Positions 37,699-46,382 of a DNA stretch of 64,000 nt are shown in pieces. This DNA comes from Aureimonas altamirensis (GTDB lineage: Bacteria > Pseudomonadota > Alphaproteobacteria > Rhizobiales > Rhizobiaceae). The translations under genes were made by a program, and so were the position numbers. The notes beneath the pieces were generated by a model. The model saw only the letters and a program-made list of their open reading frames with translations, was not told the origin of the DNA and made no database searches. Position 1 is the first letter of the stretch. Each line of letters opens with the position of its first letter. The stretch covers positions 310,001-374,000 of the forward strand of contig NZ_BBWQ01000018.1 in NCBI RefSeq assembly GCF_001463885.1. The letters are read 5' to 3'.

Positions 37699-37729
37699 TT
37701 GACACCGCACTGGATTGTAGCAAAACTAG
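37699..37729 (+). promoter_or_regulatory. Promoter with RpiR-type operator before the sugar ABC genes
   Basis: A consensus -35 hexamer TTGACA (37699-37704) is followed by GTAGCAAAACTAG (37717-37729), which covers the -10 region and contains the same TAGCAAAACTA as 32110-32120. The operator position suits repression. The transporter gene starts 34 bases further on. Confidence 0.6.
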
Positions 37730-37763
37730 ATGAGGATCAGCTTTTGCTGAGGGGAGGAAACAC

Positions 37764-38846
37764 ATGACGCGAATCAAGGGAATGAATCGCCGCGATATTC
37801 TGGCCATGGGCGCCGCGCTGGGCGTGGGCATGCTGGCCGCGCCGGGCGCTTTCGCACAGGGACGGAAGTTCATTCCGTTCTCCAACAAGAGCCTCGACTA
37901 CTATTTCTTCGTCATCGAGGAAGAGGCGGTTAAGCGGGCCGTCCAGGCGCAGAGCTTCGAGTTTCAGGCAACGAACGCCAATTTCGACAATACAAGGCAG
38001 CTTGAGCAGTGGCAGAGCCTCATGCTGTCGCAGCCGTCGGCACTGGTGGCGGACCCGATCGACAGCCAGGCCATCGTCAGCGCGATCCGGCGCTACAACC
38101 AGCGTAAGATTCCGGTGGCGATCATCGACACGCCGTCCGACGGCGGCGACGTCGCCATCACGGTCAGCTTCGACAATTTCGAGGGTGGCATCATGGCCGC
38201 CAACGAGATCATCGAGCGCCTGAAGCAGAAATACGGCAGCCCGCGTGGCACGGTGCTCAACTGCTACGGCGCGCTGGCATCGGTTGCCTGGCGCCAGCGC
38301 AAGGAAGGCATGGAGTCCGTCTTCGCGCAGTATCCGGACATCAACTACCTTGCGCGGCCGACGGAAGGTCAGCTCGACCAGATGCTCGCCGTGACGCTGT
38401 CGACCCTGTCCGAATTCCCGCAGCTCGATGCCGTGCACGCACCGTCCGACTCTCCGTCGCGCGGCATCGTGACGGCGCTTCAGCAGCGCGATCGCTGGAA
38501 AAAGGTCGGCGAGGAAGGCCATGTCATCTTTGTCAACATCGACGGCGAGCCGGTGGCGCTGAAATGGATCCAGGAAGGCTACATGGACTCCTGCGTCTCG
38601 CAGGACCCGATCGCCTATGGCGAGATCGCCGTAGAGATGCTCCTGAAGCATTCGCTGAACGGCGAGGCTGTCCCGATCGGCACTTATGAGAACAAGAAAT
38701 ACTTCTGGGAAAAGGGCGAGATCGTCGACGGCAAGACCGGCCCGACGCTGATCATCCCGCCTTTCGTCATCAATGGCGACAACGCCACCGACCCGCGCCA
38801 CTGGGGCACCGTCGCCGAGAAGGATTGGGGCATCGCCTATACCTGA
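37764..38846 (+). CDS. Sugar ABC transporter, periplasmic binding protein
   Basis: The 360-residue protein is a periplasmic-binding-protein-like I (RbsB/XylF-type) sugar receptor. The N-terminus has an Arg pair and a hydrophobic core (NRRDILAMGAA) ending in GAFAQ, which could be a Tat or Sec signal. The two-lobe fold is seen in SNKSLDYYFFVIEEEA and FVNIDGEPVALKWIQEGYMDSCVSQDP. GGAGG precedes the ATG. It is the first gene of a three-gene importer (receptor, ATPase, permease); the sugar is probably a pentose given the neighbouring kinase and RpiA. Confidence 0.88.
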   Translation: MTRIKGMNRRDILAMGAALGVGMLAAPGAFAQGRKFIPFSNKSLDYYFFVIEEEAVKRAVQAQSFEFQATNANFDNTRQLEQWQSLMLSQPSALVADPIDSQAIVSAIRRYNQRKIPVAIIDTPSDGGDVAITVSFDNFEGGIMAANEIIERLKQKYGSPRGTVLNCYGALASVAWRQRKEGMESVFAQYPDINYLARPTEGQLDQMLAVTLSTLSEFPQLDAVHAPSDSPSRGIVTALQQRDRWKKVGEEGHVIFVNIDGEPVALKWIQEGYMDSCVSQDPIAYGEIAVEMLLKHSLNGEAVPIGTYENKKYFWEKGEIVDGKTGPTLIIPPFVINGDNATDPRHWGTVAEKDWGIAYT

Positions 38847-38946
38847 GCCGGGGCTTGGCGGACGGCGGTCCAGCTTTTGGCCGCCGCCCCCTTTCAGGAA
38901 GCGCCCGTTACAAGGCGCGTCGAGGCGAAGAAGGACTGGCTCGACC

Positions 38947-40461
38947 ATGCAGACTGTTGAAAAGGCGGCCACCCCCGCCGATACGGACGCGATCCTGTCG
39001 ATCGAGAACGTGTCCAAGAGCTATGGCCCGGTCCATGCGCTCCGCAACGTTTCGCTGACCATCCGGCGCGGCACCATCCATGGGCTTCTCGGAGAAAACG
39101 GCGCCGGCAAGTCGACGCTGGTGGGCATCATTTCCGGGCAGAGGATGGCCACGTCCGGCCATGTCTACATGGACGGGGTGGAGGTGCATGGCGCCGACGT
39201 CAAAGCCATGGAGAAAGCCGGCGTCTTCCTGGTGACCCAGGAGCCGATGATCATCGACAACATGTCTGCGGCAGAAAACCTGATGCTGGGCATATGGCCG
39301 GAGCATCGCGGCTTCGTGGACTGGAAGCGCATGCGTGCCGAGGCAGCCCGCATGCTCGAAGGCTCCGGTATCGCCGCCGACGCCATGGCAGGACGTCTGG
39401 ACGCCGTGGCCCGGCGCAAGCTCAATATCCTGCGCGCCATGTATTCGGGCGGACGGGTCATCATCCTCGACGAGCCGACCGCCGCCCTCACCGTGGCGGA
39501 CCGCGACATACTCTTCGACTTCATGCGGCGGCTGAAGAAGGAAGGCGTCACCTTCGTCTTCATCTCGCACTATAATGACGAGATCCTCGACATCTGCGAC
39601 GCCGTCTCGGTCTTGCGGGACGGCGCTCTGGCCGGCGGCAGCGAGGACGTTTCGAGCCTGAGCTCGGCCGGCCTTTCGGAGCTGGTTCTGGGGCGCGGGC
39701 TCGAGCTTTTCCAGCGGCAGCGGACAGACGTGCCGGCGACCGCACCCATCGTCATCGACAATGTCACAGGCAAGGGCCTGCGCCTGTCCGGCCTGACGAT
39801 CCACCCGGGCGAGATCGTCGGTTTCACCGGCTTGCCGGGCTCCGGCGCCAAGGAACTCGGCCGCGCCATCTTCGGCTTCCTGCCGGGCGTTTCCGGCACC
39901 ATCCGCTTCGGTTCGGACGCGCCGAGGCCACTGCCCCGTTCCCCACGCGACGCGTTCAACGCCGGCATCGCCTACCTTTCGGACGATCGCCGGCGCGACG
40001 GCGCCGTGGGGCAACTGCCGATCGGACAGAACATCGCCATGTCTTCGCTCGAGCGGCGCAGCAGCAGCGGATTTATCGACAGGAAAGCCGAAGACACAAT
40101 CATCGACCGTTTCTTCAAGGCCATGGGCATCAAGGCGCCCGGGCCGGACTATGCGGTGGATACGTTGAGCGGCGGCAACCAGCAGAAGGTCTGCCTCGGC
40201 CGCGTCCTCGCCACCGAACCCCGGCTGCTCATCGTGGACGAGCCGACGCGCGGGATCGACGTCGGCGTCAAGCAGGATGTTCTGCGCATCCTCGACGGGC
40301 TCAGCCGGCGCGGCGTCGCCATCATCATCGTATCGACCGACAGCGACGAGCTTGCCCGCGCCGCCGACCGTGTCTGCGTCTTCGGCGGAGGCGATGTCGC
40401 CCATGTCGTCGCGGGGGCCGATATCACGTCCGACACGCTGCGCCGCCTGGCGCAGACGTGA
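38947..40461 (+). CDS. Sugar ABC transporter, double ATPase subunit
   Basis: The 504-residue protein has the tandem ATPase layout of RbsA/XylG. Domain 1 has Walker A GENGAGKST and Walker B VIILDEPTAAL, but its signature motif is degenerate (the region reads AVARRKLNILRAM). Domain 2 has a poor Walker A (GLPGSGAKE) but an intact signature LSGGNQQK and Walker B LLIVDEPTRGID. This asymmetry is normal for the family. The ATG at 38947 gives the expected N-terminus; an open frame further upstream overlaps the binding-protein gene and is not used. Confidence 0.9.
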   Translation: MQTVEKAATPADTDAILSIENVSKSYGPVHALRNVSLTIRRGTIHGLLGENGAGKSTLVGIISGQRMATSGHVYMDGVEVHGADVKAMEKAGVFLVTQEPMIIDNMSAAENLMLGIWPEHRGFVDWKRMRAEAARMLEGSGIAADAMAGRLDAVARRKLNILRAMYSGGRVIILDEPTAALTVADRDILFDFMRRLKKEGVTFVFISHYNDEILDICDAVSVLRDGALAGGSEDVSSLSSAGLSELVLGRGLELFQRQRTDVPATAPIVIDNVTGKGLRLSGLTIHPGEIVGFTGLPGSGAKELGRAIFGFLPGVSGTIRFGSDAPRPLPRSPRDAFNAGIAYLSDDRRRDGAVGQLPIGQNIAMSSLERRSSSGFIDRKAEDTIIDRFFKAMGIKAPGPDYAVDTLSGGNQQKVCLGRVLATEPRLLIVDEPTRGIDVGVKQDVLRILDGLSRRGVAIIIVSTDSDELARAADRVCVFGGGDVAHVVAGADITSDTLRRLAQT

Positions 40462-40488
40462 CGCGGCGAACACAGACAGGAGACCGTC

Positions 40489-41490
40489 ATGAATGAAGCA
40501 ATAGCTGCCACCGCGCCGGCGACGAGCCCGGCTGCGAAGACGCGCCCGGGCCATGTCCTGATCGGCTGGGTCCTGCACAATGTCGTCTGGATCTGGCTCG
40601 TTGCGCTGGTCGTTCTGTTCGGGTCCTTCAACGAATTCTTCCTGACTGTCTTCAACCTTCAGAACATCATGGTCCAGGCGACGGTGCTGGGCATGCTGGG
40701 TCTGGCCGTCGCCCTTCCGCTTCTGGTGGCGGAAATCGATCTTTCCATTCCCGCCAATCTGGGGTTCTCCTCCGCCATCGGCGCGCTCGCCTATTCGGAC
40801 CTCGGCCTGCCATGGTTCGTGGCCATGCTGATCGGCGTCGGCGTGGCGACGGCGATCGGCTTCTTCAACGGCCTGTGCATCACGCGGCTGCGGATGGTTT
40901 CGCTTATCGAAACACTGGCCATGATGATCATCCTGCAAGGCGCTCTCCTGGCGCTGACGCAGGGCAAGACGCTGACAAACCTGTCCGACGGCTACATCTG
41001 GATCGGCCAGGCGACGATCGGCGGGTGGCCCGTCATGCCGCTGGTCTTCGTCGTGGCATTGATCGCAATGGGCATCATGCTGACACGGACCGTGCTTGGC
41101 CGCTCCATCTACGCCGTCGGCGGGAACGCCGTTGCCTCGTCGGCCGCGGGCATCCGCGTCGCCCGCACCAAGGTTATCGCGTACACGCTGTCGGGCTTCC
41201 TTGCCGGTGTCGCCGGCTTCCTCCTGGCGTCGTGGCAGATGGCGATCACCTCGAACCAAGGGTCCAGCTACCTCCTGTACGCCATCGCAGCGCCCATCAT
41301 CGGCGGCGTCAGCGTGTTCGGAGGCCGCGGCAACGTCACCGGCATACTGGGCGGCGTCCTCCTGCTGACGGTGATCCAGGTCGGGCTGGCGATCATATCG
41401 GTGCCCTCCTTCTATGTCGGCATAATCGGCGGCTTCATGATCTTCGTCGCGGTGGCCATCGACGCCGTGCGGGTTCGCTATTTCAGCTAG
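40489..41490 (+). CDS. Sugar ABC transporter, permease
   Basis: The 333-residue integral membrane protein belongs to the RbsC/XylH permease family (BPD_transp_2), with eight to ten hydrophobic helices. The typical late segment is ASSAAGIRVARTKVIAYTLSGFLAGVAGFLLASWQ, followed by GGVSVFGGRGNVTGILGGV. It starts 28 bases after the ATPase stop behind AGGAGA. It completes the importer; no second permease is present, so it probably acts as a homodimer. Confidence 0.9.
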   Translation: MNEAIAATAPATSPAAKTRPGHVLIGWVLHNVVWIWLVALVVLFGSFNEFFLTVFNLQNIMVQATVLGMLGLAVALPLLVAEIDLSIPANLGFSSAIGALAYSDLGLPWFVAMLIGVGVATAIGFFNGLCITRLRMVSLIETLAMMIILQGALLALTQGKTLTNLSDGYIWIGQATIGGWPVMPLVFVVALIAMGIMLTRTVLGRSIYAVGGNAVASSAAGIRVARTKVIAYTLSGFLAGVAGFLLASWQMAITSNQGSSYLLYAIAAPIIGGVSVFGGRGNVTGILGGVLLLTVIQVGLAIISVPSFYVGIIGGFMIFVAVAIDAVRVRYFS

Positions 41491-41531
41491 CAAACCCGCT
41501 TGATAGCGTCTCTTGCGCAAGCGGCGCTGAC

Positions 41532-41732
41532 CTTCAGCGGCAACGGTTCGAGGTCCGCAAGATCCTGGCGTCCGGTGAGAACGCCGTCATTCTTGGAGGT
41601 CTTGCTTCACTGGTGAAGGCCACCGGCAGGCGGATCGAGTCCGAGTTCGCCTTCGACCTCACCGTGCGTGACGGATTGATCCTCCGCTATCGCATGCTGG
41701 AGGACAGCTACGCGGTCGAGCAGGCTTACTGA
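41532..41732 (+). pseudogene. C-terminal remnant of a SnoaL/NTF2-like protein gene
   Basis: About 66 codons ending at a TGA at 41732 encode RFEVRKILASGENAVILGG, ATGRRIESEFAFDLTVRDG and LILRYRMLEDSYAVEQAY. This is the C-terminal half of the nuclear-transport-factor-2/SnoaL fold found in small polyketide cyclase-like and ketosteroid-isomerase-like proteins. No start or N-terminal half is present; the frame upstream runs into the ABC permease gene. It is probably a deletion remnant marking the edge of an inserted accessory block. Confidence 0.65.
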
Positions 41733-41741
41733 GAGCCCTCG

Positions 41742-42674
41742 CTATGTTCTGGCGTGGCAAACCCAGGGCGGATCGGGATGGAACCCGGCCGCCAGCCAGT
41801 CGGAAAAGGCACGGGTCTTGGTGGGCAGACCGGCAACAGACGGGGTGACGATGTGGATCGCGCCTTCGTCGGGGATGCGCCAGTCCGCCAGCACCCGCAC
41901 CAACGCGCCGGACGCCAGTTGCCGCGCTACAAGCCAGTCGGTGCCATAGAGCAGGCCAAGTCCGGCGACCGCCGAGTCGACCAGGACCTCCGCATCGTCA
42001 CTCGCCAGCCCACCCGTAATCGGCACCGTCATCAGTCGGTTATCGACGTCTATAAACTCCCACACGGCCGGGTTCACCTTGCCGGTGTAGCGCAGGCACG
42101 GGTGGTGCGCGATATCGCCAGGTTGTTGCAAGGGCGCGGCGCGCTCGAGATAATCGGGTGACGCGCAGACCAGCCTTCGACGGGGAAACAAACGCCGCGC
42201 GACCAGCCGGGAATCGGGCAGCACGCCGAGCCGCACGGCCAGATCGAACCGCTCGCCTATGATGTCGACGAAGCGATTGCTGAATTCCGCCTCGATCGTC
42301 ACCTCAGGGTACGCTTTCAAAAAACCCGCGATCATCGGCGACAGCCACATCCTGCCGAAGCTGGTGGGGAGCGACACGCGCAGATGGCCCCGCGGCGTAC
42401 CTTGCGCAAATGTAGCGACATCGCGATTGGCAGCGGTCAACTCGCGCAGCAGCGGTCTTACCCGATCCAGATAGCACCGCCCCGCTTCGGTCAGCGTCAC
42501 GCGACGTGTGCTGCGCTCCGCCAGCCGAACACCAAGCCGCGCCTCCAGCGCCTGGACGCGCCGAGACACAATCGTTGGATCACGCCCCAGCCGCCGTCCC
42601 GCCAATGCGAAGCTGCCGGCATCCGCGAGGGCTATGAATGCCTCAAGGGATTCAAGATCGGCTGATTGCTGCAT
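41742..42674 (-). CDS. LysR-type regulator, divergent from an oxidoreductase operon
   Basis: The 310-residue regulator has an N-terminal winged helix (LESLEAFIALADAGSFALAGRRLGRDPTIVSRRVQALEARLG) and a substrate-binding domain resembling the DNA-transfer-prone LysR subgroup that controls dehydrogenases (ENRF-like EFSNRFVDIIGERFDLAVRLG). It is divergent from the MDR/SDR gene pair and most likely regulates it and itself from the 81-bp intergenic region. The perfect palindrome at 42681-42693 is the candidate site. Confidence 0.87.
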   Translation of the reverse strand: MQQSADLESLEAFIALADAGSFALAGRRLGRDPTIVSRRVQALEARLGVRLAERSTRRVTLTEAGRCYLDRVRPLLRELTAANRDVATFAQGTPRGHLRVSLPTSFGRMWLSPMIAGFLKAYPEVTIEAEFSNRFVDIIGERFDLAVRLGVLPDSRLVARRLFPRRRLVCASPDYLERAAPLQQPGDIAHHPCLRYTGKVNPAVWEFIDVDNRLMTVPITGGLASDDAEVLVDSAVAGLGLLYGTDWLVARQLASGALVRVLADWRIPDEGAIHIVTPSVAGLPTKTRAFSDWLAAGFHPDPPWVCHART

Positions 42675-42680
42675 GATTCA

Positions 42681-42693
42681 CAGTTACCAACTG
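42681..42693. promoter_or_regulatory. LysR operator candidate CAGTT-ACC-AACTG
   Basis: A perfect 5-3-5 palindrome lies seven bases upstream of the LysR start and 63 bases upstream of the divergent oxidoreductase gene. The position fits autoregulation by steric block plus activation of the divergent gene. Confidence 0.45.
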
Positions 42694-42755
42694 CATGAAA
42701 CGCTCATTCCAGCAGAAACTGCATCGCCATACAATCGGTCGAAAGGAGATCGACC

Positions 42756-43766
42756 ATGCACGGCATCGAACTTGGCGGCCCAGCCGTTACGACCATTAAG
42801 CGCGTTTCCATTGCCGAGCCCGGCCCGGTCGGCCACGGACAGGCGCTGGTGCGAATGCGCGCGGCGGCATTCAACTATCTCGACCGTCTGGTCGCGACAG
42901 GCTCCTATCCCGGCGCGCTCTATCCCAATGTGCCGGTGGCTGATGGCGCTGGCGAAGTCATTGCGACCGGCGACGGCGTCGAGGGTGTGAGCGTCGGCGA
43001 TCGCGTTGCCGTTCACCCCAAGGCGCTGTGGATCGCGGGGGCCGGCACCGCACGTAACAACGGCGCCATGCGCGGCGTGACGATACCGGGATCGCTCGTG
43101 GAACTGGCGCTGGTGGATGCGGCGTCGCTGGTGGTGGCGCCCGCTCACCTAGGGTTCGAGGCGATCGCCAGCCTGCCTATTCCCGCCACGACCAGTTGGA
43201 ACGCACTGCGCGCGGGCGATATAGGCCCGGGATCCACCGTGGTGCTGCCCGGCACCGGCGTCACCTCCTTGCAAACGCTGCAATTGGCCAAGGCGGCCGG
43301 TGCCCGCGTTATCGTCACCTCGTCGTCGGACGAGAAGCTAAGTCGCGCCCGATCGATGGGTGCAGACGAAGGAATCAACTATCGCGCCATACCTGAGTGG
43401 CAGGATGAGGTTCTGCGCCTCACCGACGGGGTCGGTGCCGATCTGGTGCTGGAGACGACTGGCGCCGACACCTTCGCACGTTCGCTGGCCGCCGTGCGTC
43501 ATGGCGGCACGGTTTTCGCGATCGGCTTCGTCAGCGGGCGCGAGACGCCGCTGGATGTCCTCACCGTCATTGGCAAGGCGATCCGGCTGATCGGCGGCAA
43601 CACCGGATCGGCTGCCGATTTTCGTGCCGCGACGAATGCCATCGCCGCACTTGGTATCGAGCCGGTGATCGCGCGGACCTTCGGCGTCGGAGAGATAACG
43701 GGCGCCTACGCGACGCTGCTCGCCGGAGAGCAGTTTGGCAAGATCGCAATCGCGTTGGACTGGTAA
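42756..43766 (+). CDS. MDR family NAD(P)-dependent alcohol dehydrogenase/quinone reductase
   Basis: The 336-residue medium-chain dehydrogenase/reductase has a GroES-like N-terminal domain (NYLDRLVATGSYPG, PVADGAGEVIATG, GDRVAVHPK) and a Rossmann domain (VVLPGTGVTSLQTLQLAKAAGARVIVTSSSDEKL). The four-Cys structural zinc loop is absent, so it is a zinc-lacking or single-zinc member. It starts after AGGAGA and is followed 11 bases later by an SDR gene. Oxidation or reduction of an alcohol, carbonyl or quinone is expected; no substrate is evident. Confidence 0.85.
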   Translation: MHGIELGGPAVTTIKRVSIAEPGPVGHGQALVRMRAAAFNYLDRLVATGSYPGALYPNVPVADGAGEVIATGDGVEGVSVGDRVAVHPKALWIAGAGTARNNGAMRGVTIPGSLVELALVDAASLVVAPAHLGFEAIASLPIPATTSWNALRAGDIGPGSTVVLPGTGVTSLQTLQLAKAAGARVIVTSSSDEKLSRARSMGADEGINYRAIPEWQDEVLRLTDGVGADLVLETTGADTFARSLAAVRHGGTVFAIGFVSGRETPLDVLTVIGKAIRLIGGNTGSAADFRAATNAIAALGIEPVIARTFGVGEITGAYATLLAGEQFGKIAIALDW

Positions 43767-43777
43767 GGAGCGGTATC

Positions 43778-44524
43778 ATGCGACTGCAAGGCAAACATGC
43801 GCTCATCACCGGCGGCACCAGTGGCATAGGGCTGGAAACGGCTCGACAATTCATAGCGGAAGGCGCGACGGTGGCGATCACCGGCCGCTCGGAAGCTGGA
43901 CTTGCGGCGGCAAGACGAGAGCTGGGCGCAGGCGTGCTGGCGATCTGCAGCGAAGCCGGCGAGGTCGCGGGGCAGCAGGTGCTTGCCACCGAACTGAAGG
44001 CGGCTTGGCCAAAGCTGGACGTGCTCTTCCTTAATGCAGGCGACGTCACCCACCGCCCACTGGCCGAATGGGACGAGGCGACCTTCGACAGGCTGATGGC
44101 GACGAACCTGAAGGGTCCGTTCTTCCTGATCCGTGCGTTGTCGCCGCTGTTCGCCAATCCGGCTTCGATCATCCTTTGCGGCTCGGTGTCCGCACATATT
44201 GGACTGCCGCAATCGAGCGCCTATGCGGCCAGCAAGGCCGCTCTCCTGTCCCTCGCGCGTACGCTGTCGGGTGAACTCATGCATCGCGGCATCCGCGTGA
44301 ACGGTCTCAGCCCAGGCCCGACGGAGACACCGGCGCTGGGCAAGCTCGGGCTGGATGCAACGGCGCAGTCCGCCTTACGCGACGACATCCGCGCCCTCGT
44401 GCCGATCGGCCGCATGGGCACACCGATCGAACTCGCCAAGGCAGCGGTGTTCCTCGCTTCGGACGAATCTGCCTTCGTTGTCGGCACCGAGCTGCGGGTC
44501 GATGGCGGCGTCGGCAGTCTGTAA
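43778..44524 (+). CDS. SDR family oxidoreductase (first)
   Basis: The 248-residue short-chain dehydrogenase has the nucleotide loop TGGTSGIG at residues 11-18, NAG in LFLNAGDVTH, the catalytic Ser in LCGSVSA and the YAASK active site. The C-terminal VVGTELRVDGGVGSL is classical. Arg in ITGRSEAG after the second strand suggests NADP(H). It follows the MDR gene after 11 bases behind AAGGAG and forms a two-gene operon with it, controlled by the divergent LysR (inferred). Confidence 0.88.
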   Translation: MRLQGKHALITGGTSGIGLETARQFIAEGATVAITGRSEAGLAAARRELGAGVLAICSEAGEVAGQQVLATELKAAWPKLDVLFLNAGDVTHRPLAEWDEATFDRLMATNLKGPFFLIRALSPLFANPASIILCGSVSAHIGLPQSSAYAASKAALLSLARTLSGELMHRGIRVNGLSPGPTETPALGKLGLDATAQSALRDDIRALVPIGRMGTPIELAKAAVFLASDESAFVVGTELRVDGGVGSL

Positions 44525-44633
44525 GGATGGGGTGTCGTCACGAGACGTATGTTCTCCGGTTTTGGTTGCCCAGGTGATGAGCGGTGCCGCGCTCTTCCCG
44601 ATGCCCGGTTACTGCATCCGTTGTCGCGGTCTC

Positions 44634-45371
44634 TCAATCCTGCGCGGTCGGCCGGACAACGATGCTTCCGATCTCGACGTCGGCGGGCTGCTCGATCGCA
44701 AAGGCAATGGCCCGGGCGATGGCGTCCGGCGAGATTGCAAGCTTGCGCTTTTGCCGGTTGACCGCTTCCCGAACAGCGGGATCGGTGACGGAAGAGTCGA
44801 CGAACGTCGTGTCGATGAACCCGGGAGACACTTCGGTGACACGCAGGCCGGGCACGCATTCCTGTCGAAGAGCTTCGGTTGCCGTCCGTAACGCGTTCTT
44901 GGTTGCCGCGTAGACGCCCATGGTCGGTACGATCTTCAGCCCCGCTGTCGAGATGACGTTCACGACGTGGCCGCTCCGCTGGGCGCCGAAAATAGGAAGA
45001 ACCGCCGCGATCCCGTAAAGAGCCCCTCTTACATTGACGTCGATCATAGCGTCCCAATCCTCCACCCTCAGGGCGTCGAACCGGGATATGGGGCCGATCC
45101 CGGCGTTGTTGACGATGACGTCCAATCGACCGAACCGATCCTGTGCCAGGCCGACAAGGGCCTCGAGATCCGCTCGGCGGGTTACATCCAGCTGTCGAAA
45201 GACGGCGCTGCCGCCCGCTTTCTCTATGCTATCGGCGACGGTGGCGATCTCGGCCTCGCTGCGCGCTCCCAGCACGAGACGCGCACCACGCGCGGCGAGG
45301 TGTAGAGCCGTGGCCCGGCCGATCCCGCGTCCGGCCCCGGTTATGGCGACGATCTTGTTTTCGATGGTCAT
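44634..45371 (-). CDS. SDR family oxidoreductase (second)
   Basis: The 245-residue SDR has TGAGRGIG at residues 11-18, NNAGIGPIS, VISTAGL and the YAATK catalytic motif, and LGARSEAE suggests NADP(H). It resembles the YdfG/serine-dehydrogenase-like subgroup (AIARAIAFAIEQPADVEIGSIVVRPT near the end). It is divergent from an AraC gene at 45465, whose product is the likely regulator. The function is not predictable beyond carbonyl/alcohol redox chemistry. Confidence 0.87.
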   Translation of the reverse strand: MTIENKIVAITGAGRGIGRATALHLAARGARLVLGARSEAEIATVADSIEKAGGSAVFRQLDVTRRADLEALVGLAQDRFGRLDVIVNNAGIGPISRFDALRVEDWDAMIDVNVRGALYGIAAVLPIFGAQRSGHVVNVISTAGLKIVPTMGVYAATKNALRTATEALRQECVPGLRVTEVSPGFIDTTFVDSSVTDPAVREAVNRQKRKLAISPDAIARAIAFAIEQPADVEIGSIVVRPTAQD

Positions 45372-45464
45372 GAAGGTCTCCTTCGTGGAGAAGCCAAGCT
45401 ATGAGAGCGCCGCAGGCTGCTCTATGCTTGATCGACCGTTTCTTTGTAGCGATCCGCCAAGACC

Positions 45465-46382
45465 ATGTTCGATCCGTTTTCAAATGTTGTGTCGCTGCTC
45501 GGCACAAAAAATGTCCGCGGCACCAGCCTCGAGGCATCCGGCGACTGGGCACTGTCATTCGATGGCACGGCTCGCCTGAAGTTCGTGGCGGTGACGCGAG
45601 GTCGATGCTGGCTGCTGCTTCCGGACGCGCAGCCGGAGCCGATGGAGGAAGGCGACGTCGTTCTCTTAAGTGACACGCGCTACGCGGTGGCGAGCGATCC
45701 CCGCATCGAACCGATCGACGGCATGACGCTTTATGCCGGTCCGGGACAGGACGTGGTGCGGTTGGCCGAAGGGGGAGACACGGCGATGATCGGCGGCGGA
45801 AGCGGCTTCGCCGATGGTTGCGCCCCGTTCGTCCTGGAGGCCCTGCCACGTTTCCTTCGGATCGACCGTGCTTCGGCGAGCGCAAAAGCGATCTCGCGGA
45901 CCCTGGCTTCGTTGCGGGCGGAGGTTCAAAATCCGGGCGTCGGCAGTTCGCTCATCGCCACCCGCCTGGCCGACATCCTCGTCGCCGAGGCCGTCCGCGC
46001 CTTCGTCACCGCCGGGTCACACGGCAGCGTCGGATGGATCGCCGCTCTGGCGGATCCCCGTTTGGCGAAAGCGATCGGGCATATGCATGACGACATTGCC
46101 TGTCGCTGGACGGCACCTGTCCTTGCGCGGGAAGTCGGCATGTCTCGTTCCGCGTTCACGTCCCTGTTCACCCGTCGGGTCGGTCGACCGCCGATCGATT
46201 ATCTGACCCATTGGCGAATGGTTCTTGCCCGGCAGAGGTTGGAGGCCGGATCGAGCGTTGCCGCCGTCGCCGAGGAAGTAGGCTACAGTTCCCAAAGCGC
46301 CTTCTCGCAGGCGTTCAAGCGGACGCTGGGCCGAACTCCGCGATCGCGGCTAGACCTACAGGAACGCGAACAGTTCTCGTAG
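45465..46382 (+). CDS. AraC family regulator (cupin_6 type)
   Basis: The 305-residue protein has an N-terminal cupin-like effector domain (LKFVAVTRGRCWLLLPDAQPEPMEEGDVVLL) and a C-terminal AraC double HTH (VLAREVGMSRSAFTSLFTRRVGRPPIDYLTHWRMVLARQRL, then VAAVAEEVGYSSQSAFSQAFKRTLG). It is divergent from the second SDR gene and probably controls it. Its last 27 bases overlap the convergent alpha/beta-hydrolase gene. Confidence 0.88.
   Translation: MFDPFSNVVSLLGTKNVRGTSLEASGDWALSFDGTARLKFVAVTRGRCWLLLPDAQPEPMEEGDVVLLSDTRYAVASDPRIEPIDGMTLYAGPGQDVVRLAEGGDTAMIGGGSGFADGCAPFVLEALPRFLRIDRASASAKAISRTLASLRAEVQNPGVGSSLIATRLADILVAEAVRAFVTAGSHGSVGWIAALADPRLAKAIGHMHDDIACRWTAPVLAREVGMSRSAFTSLFTRRVGRPPIDYLTHWRMVLARQRLEAGSSVAAVAEEVGYSSQSAFSQAFKRTLGRTPRSRLDLQEREQFS

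Noticed and set aside
38908-41520. 870-codon minus-strand frame opposite the sugar ABC ATPase and permease genes
   Set aside because: Composition and lack of motifs show an antisense shadow of two well-recognised genes.
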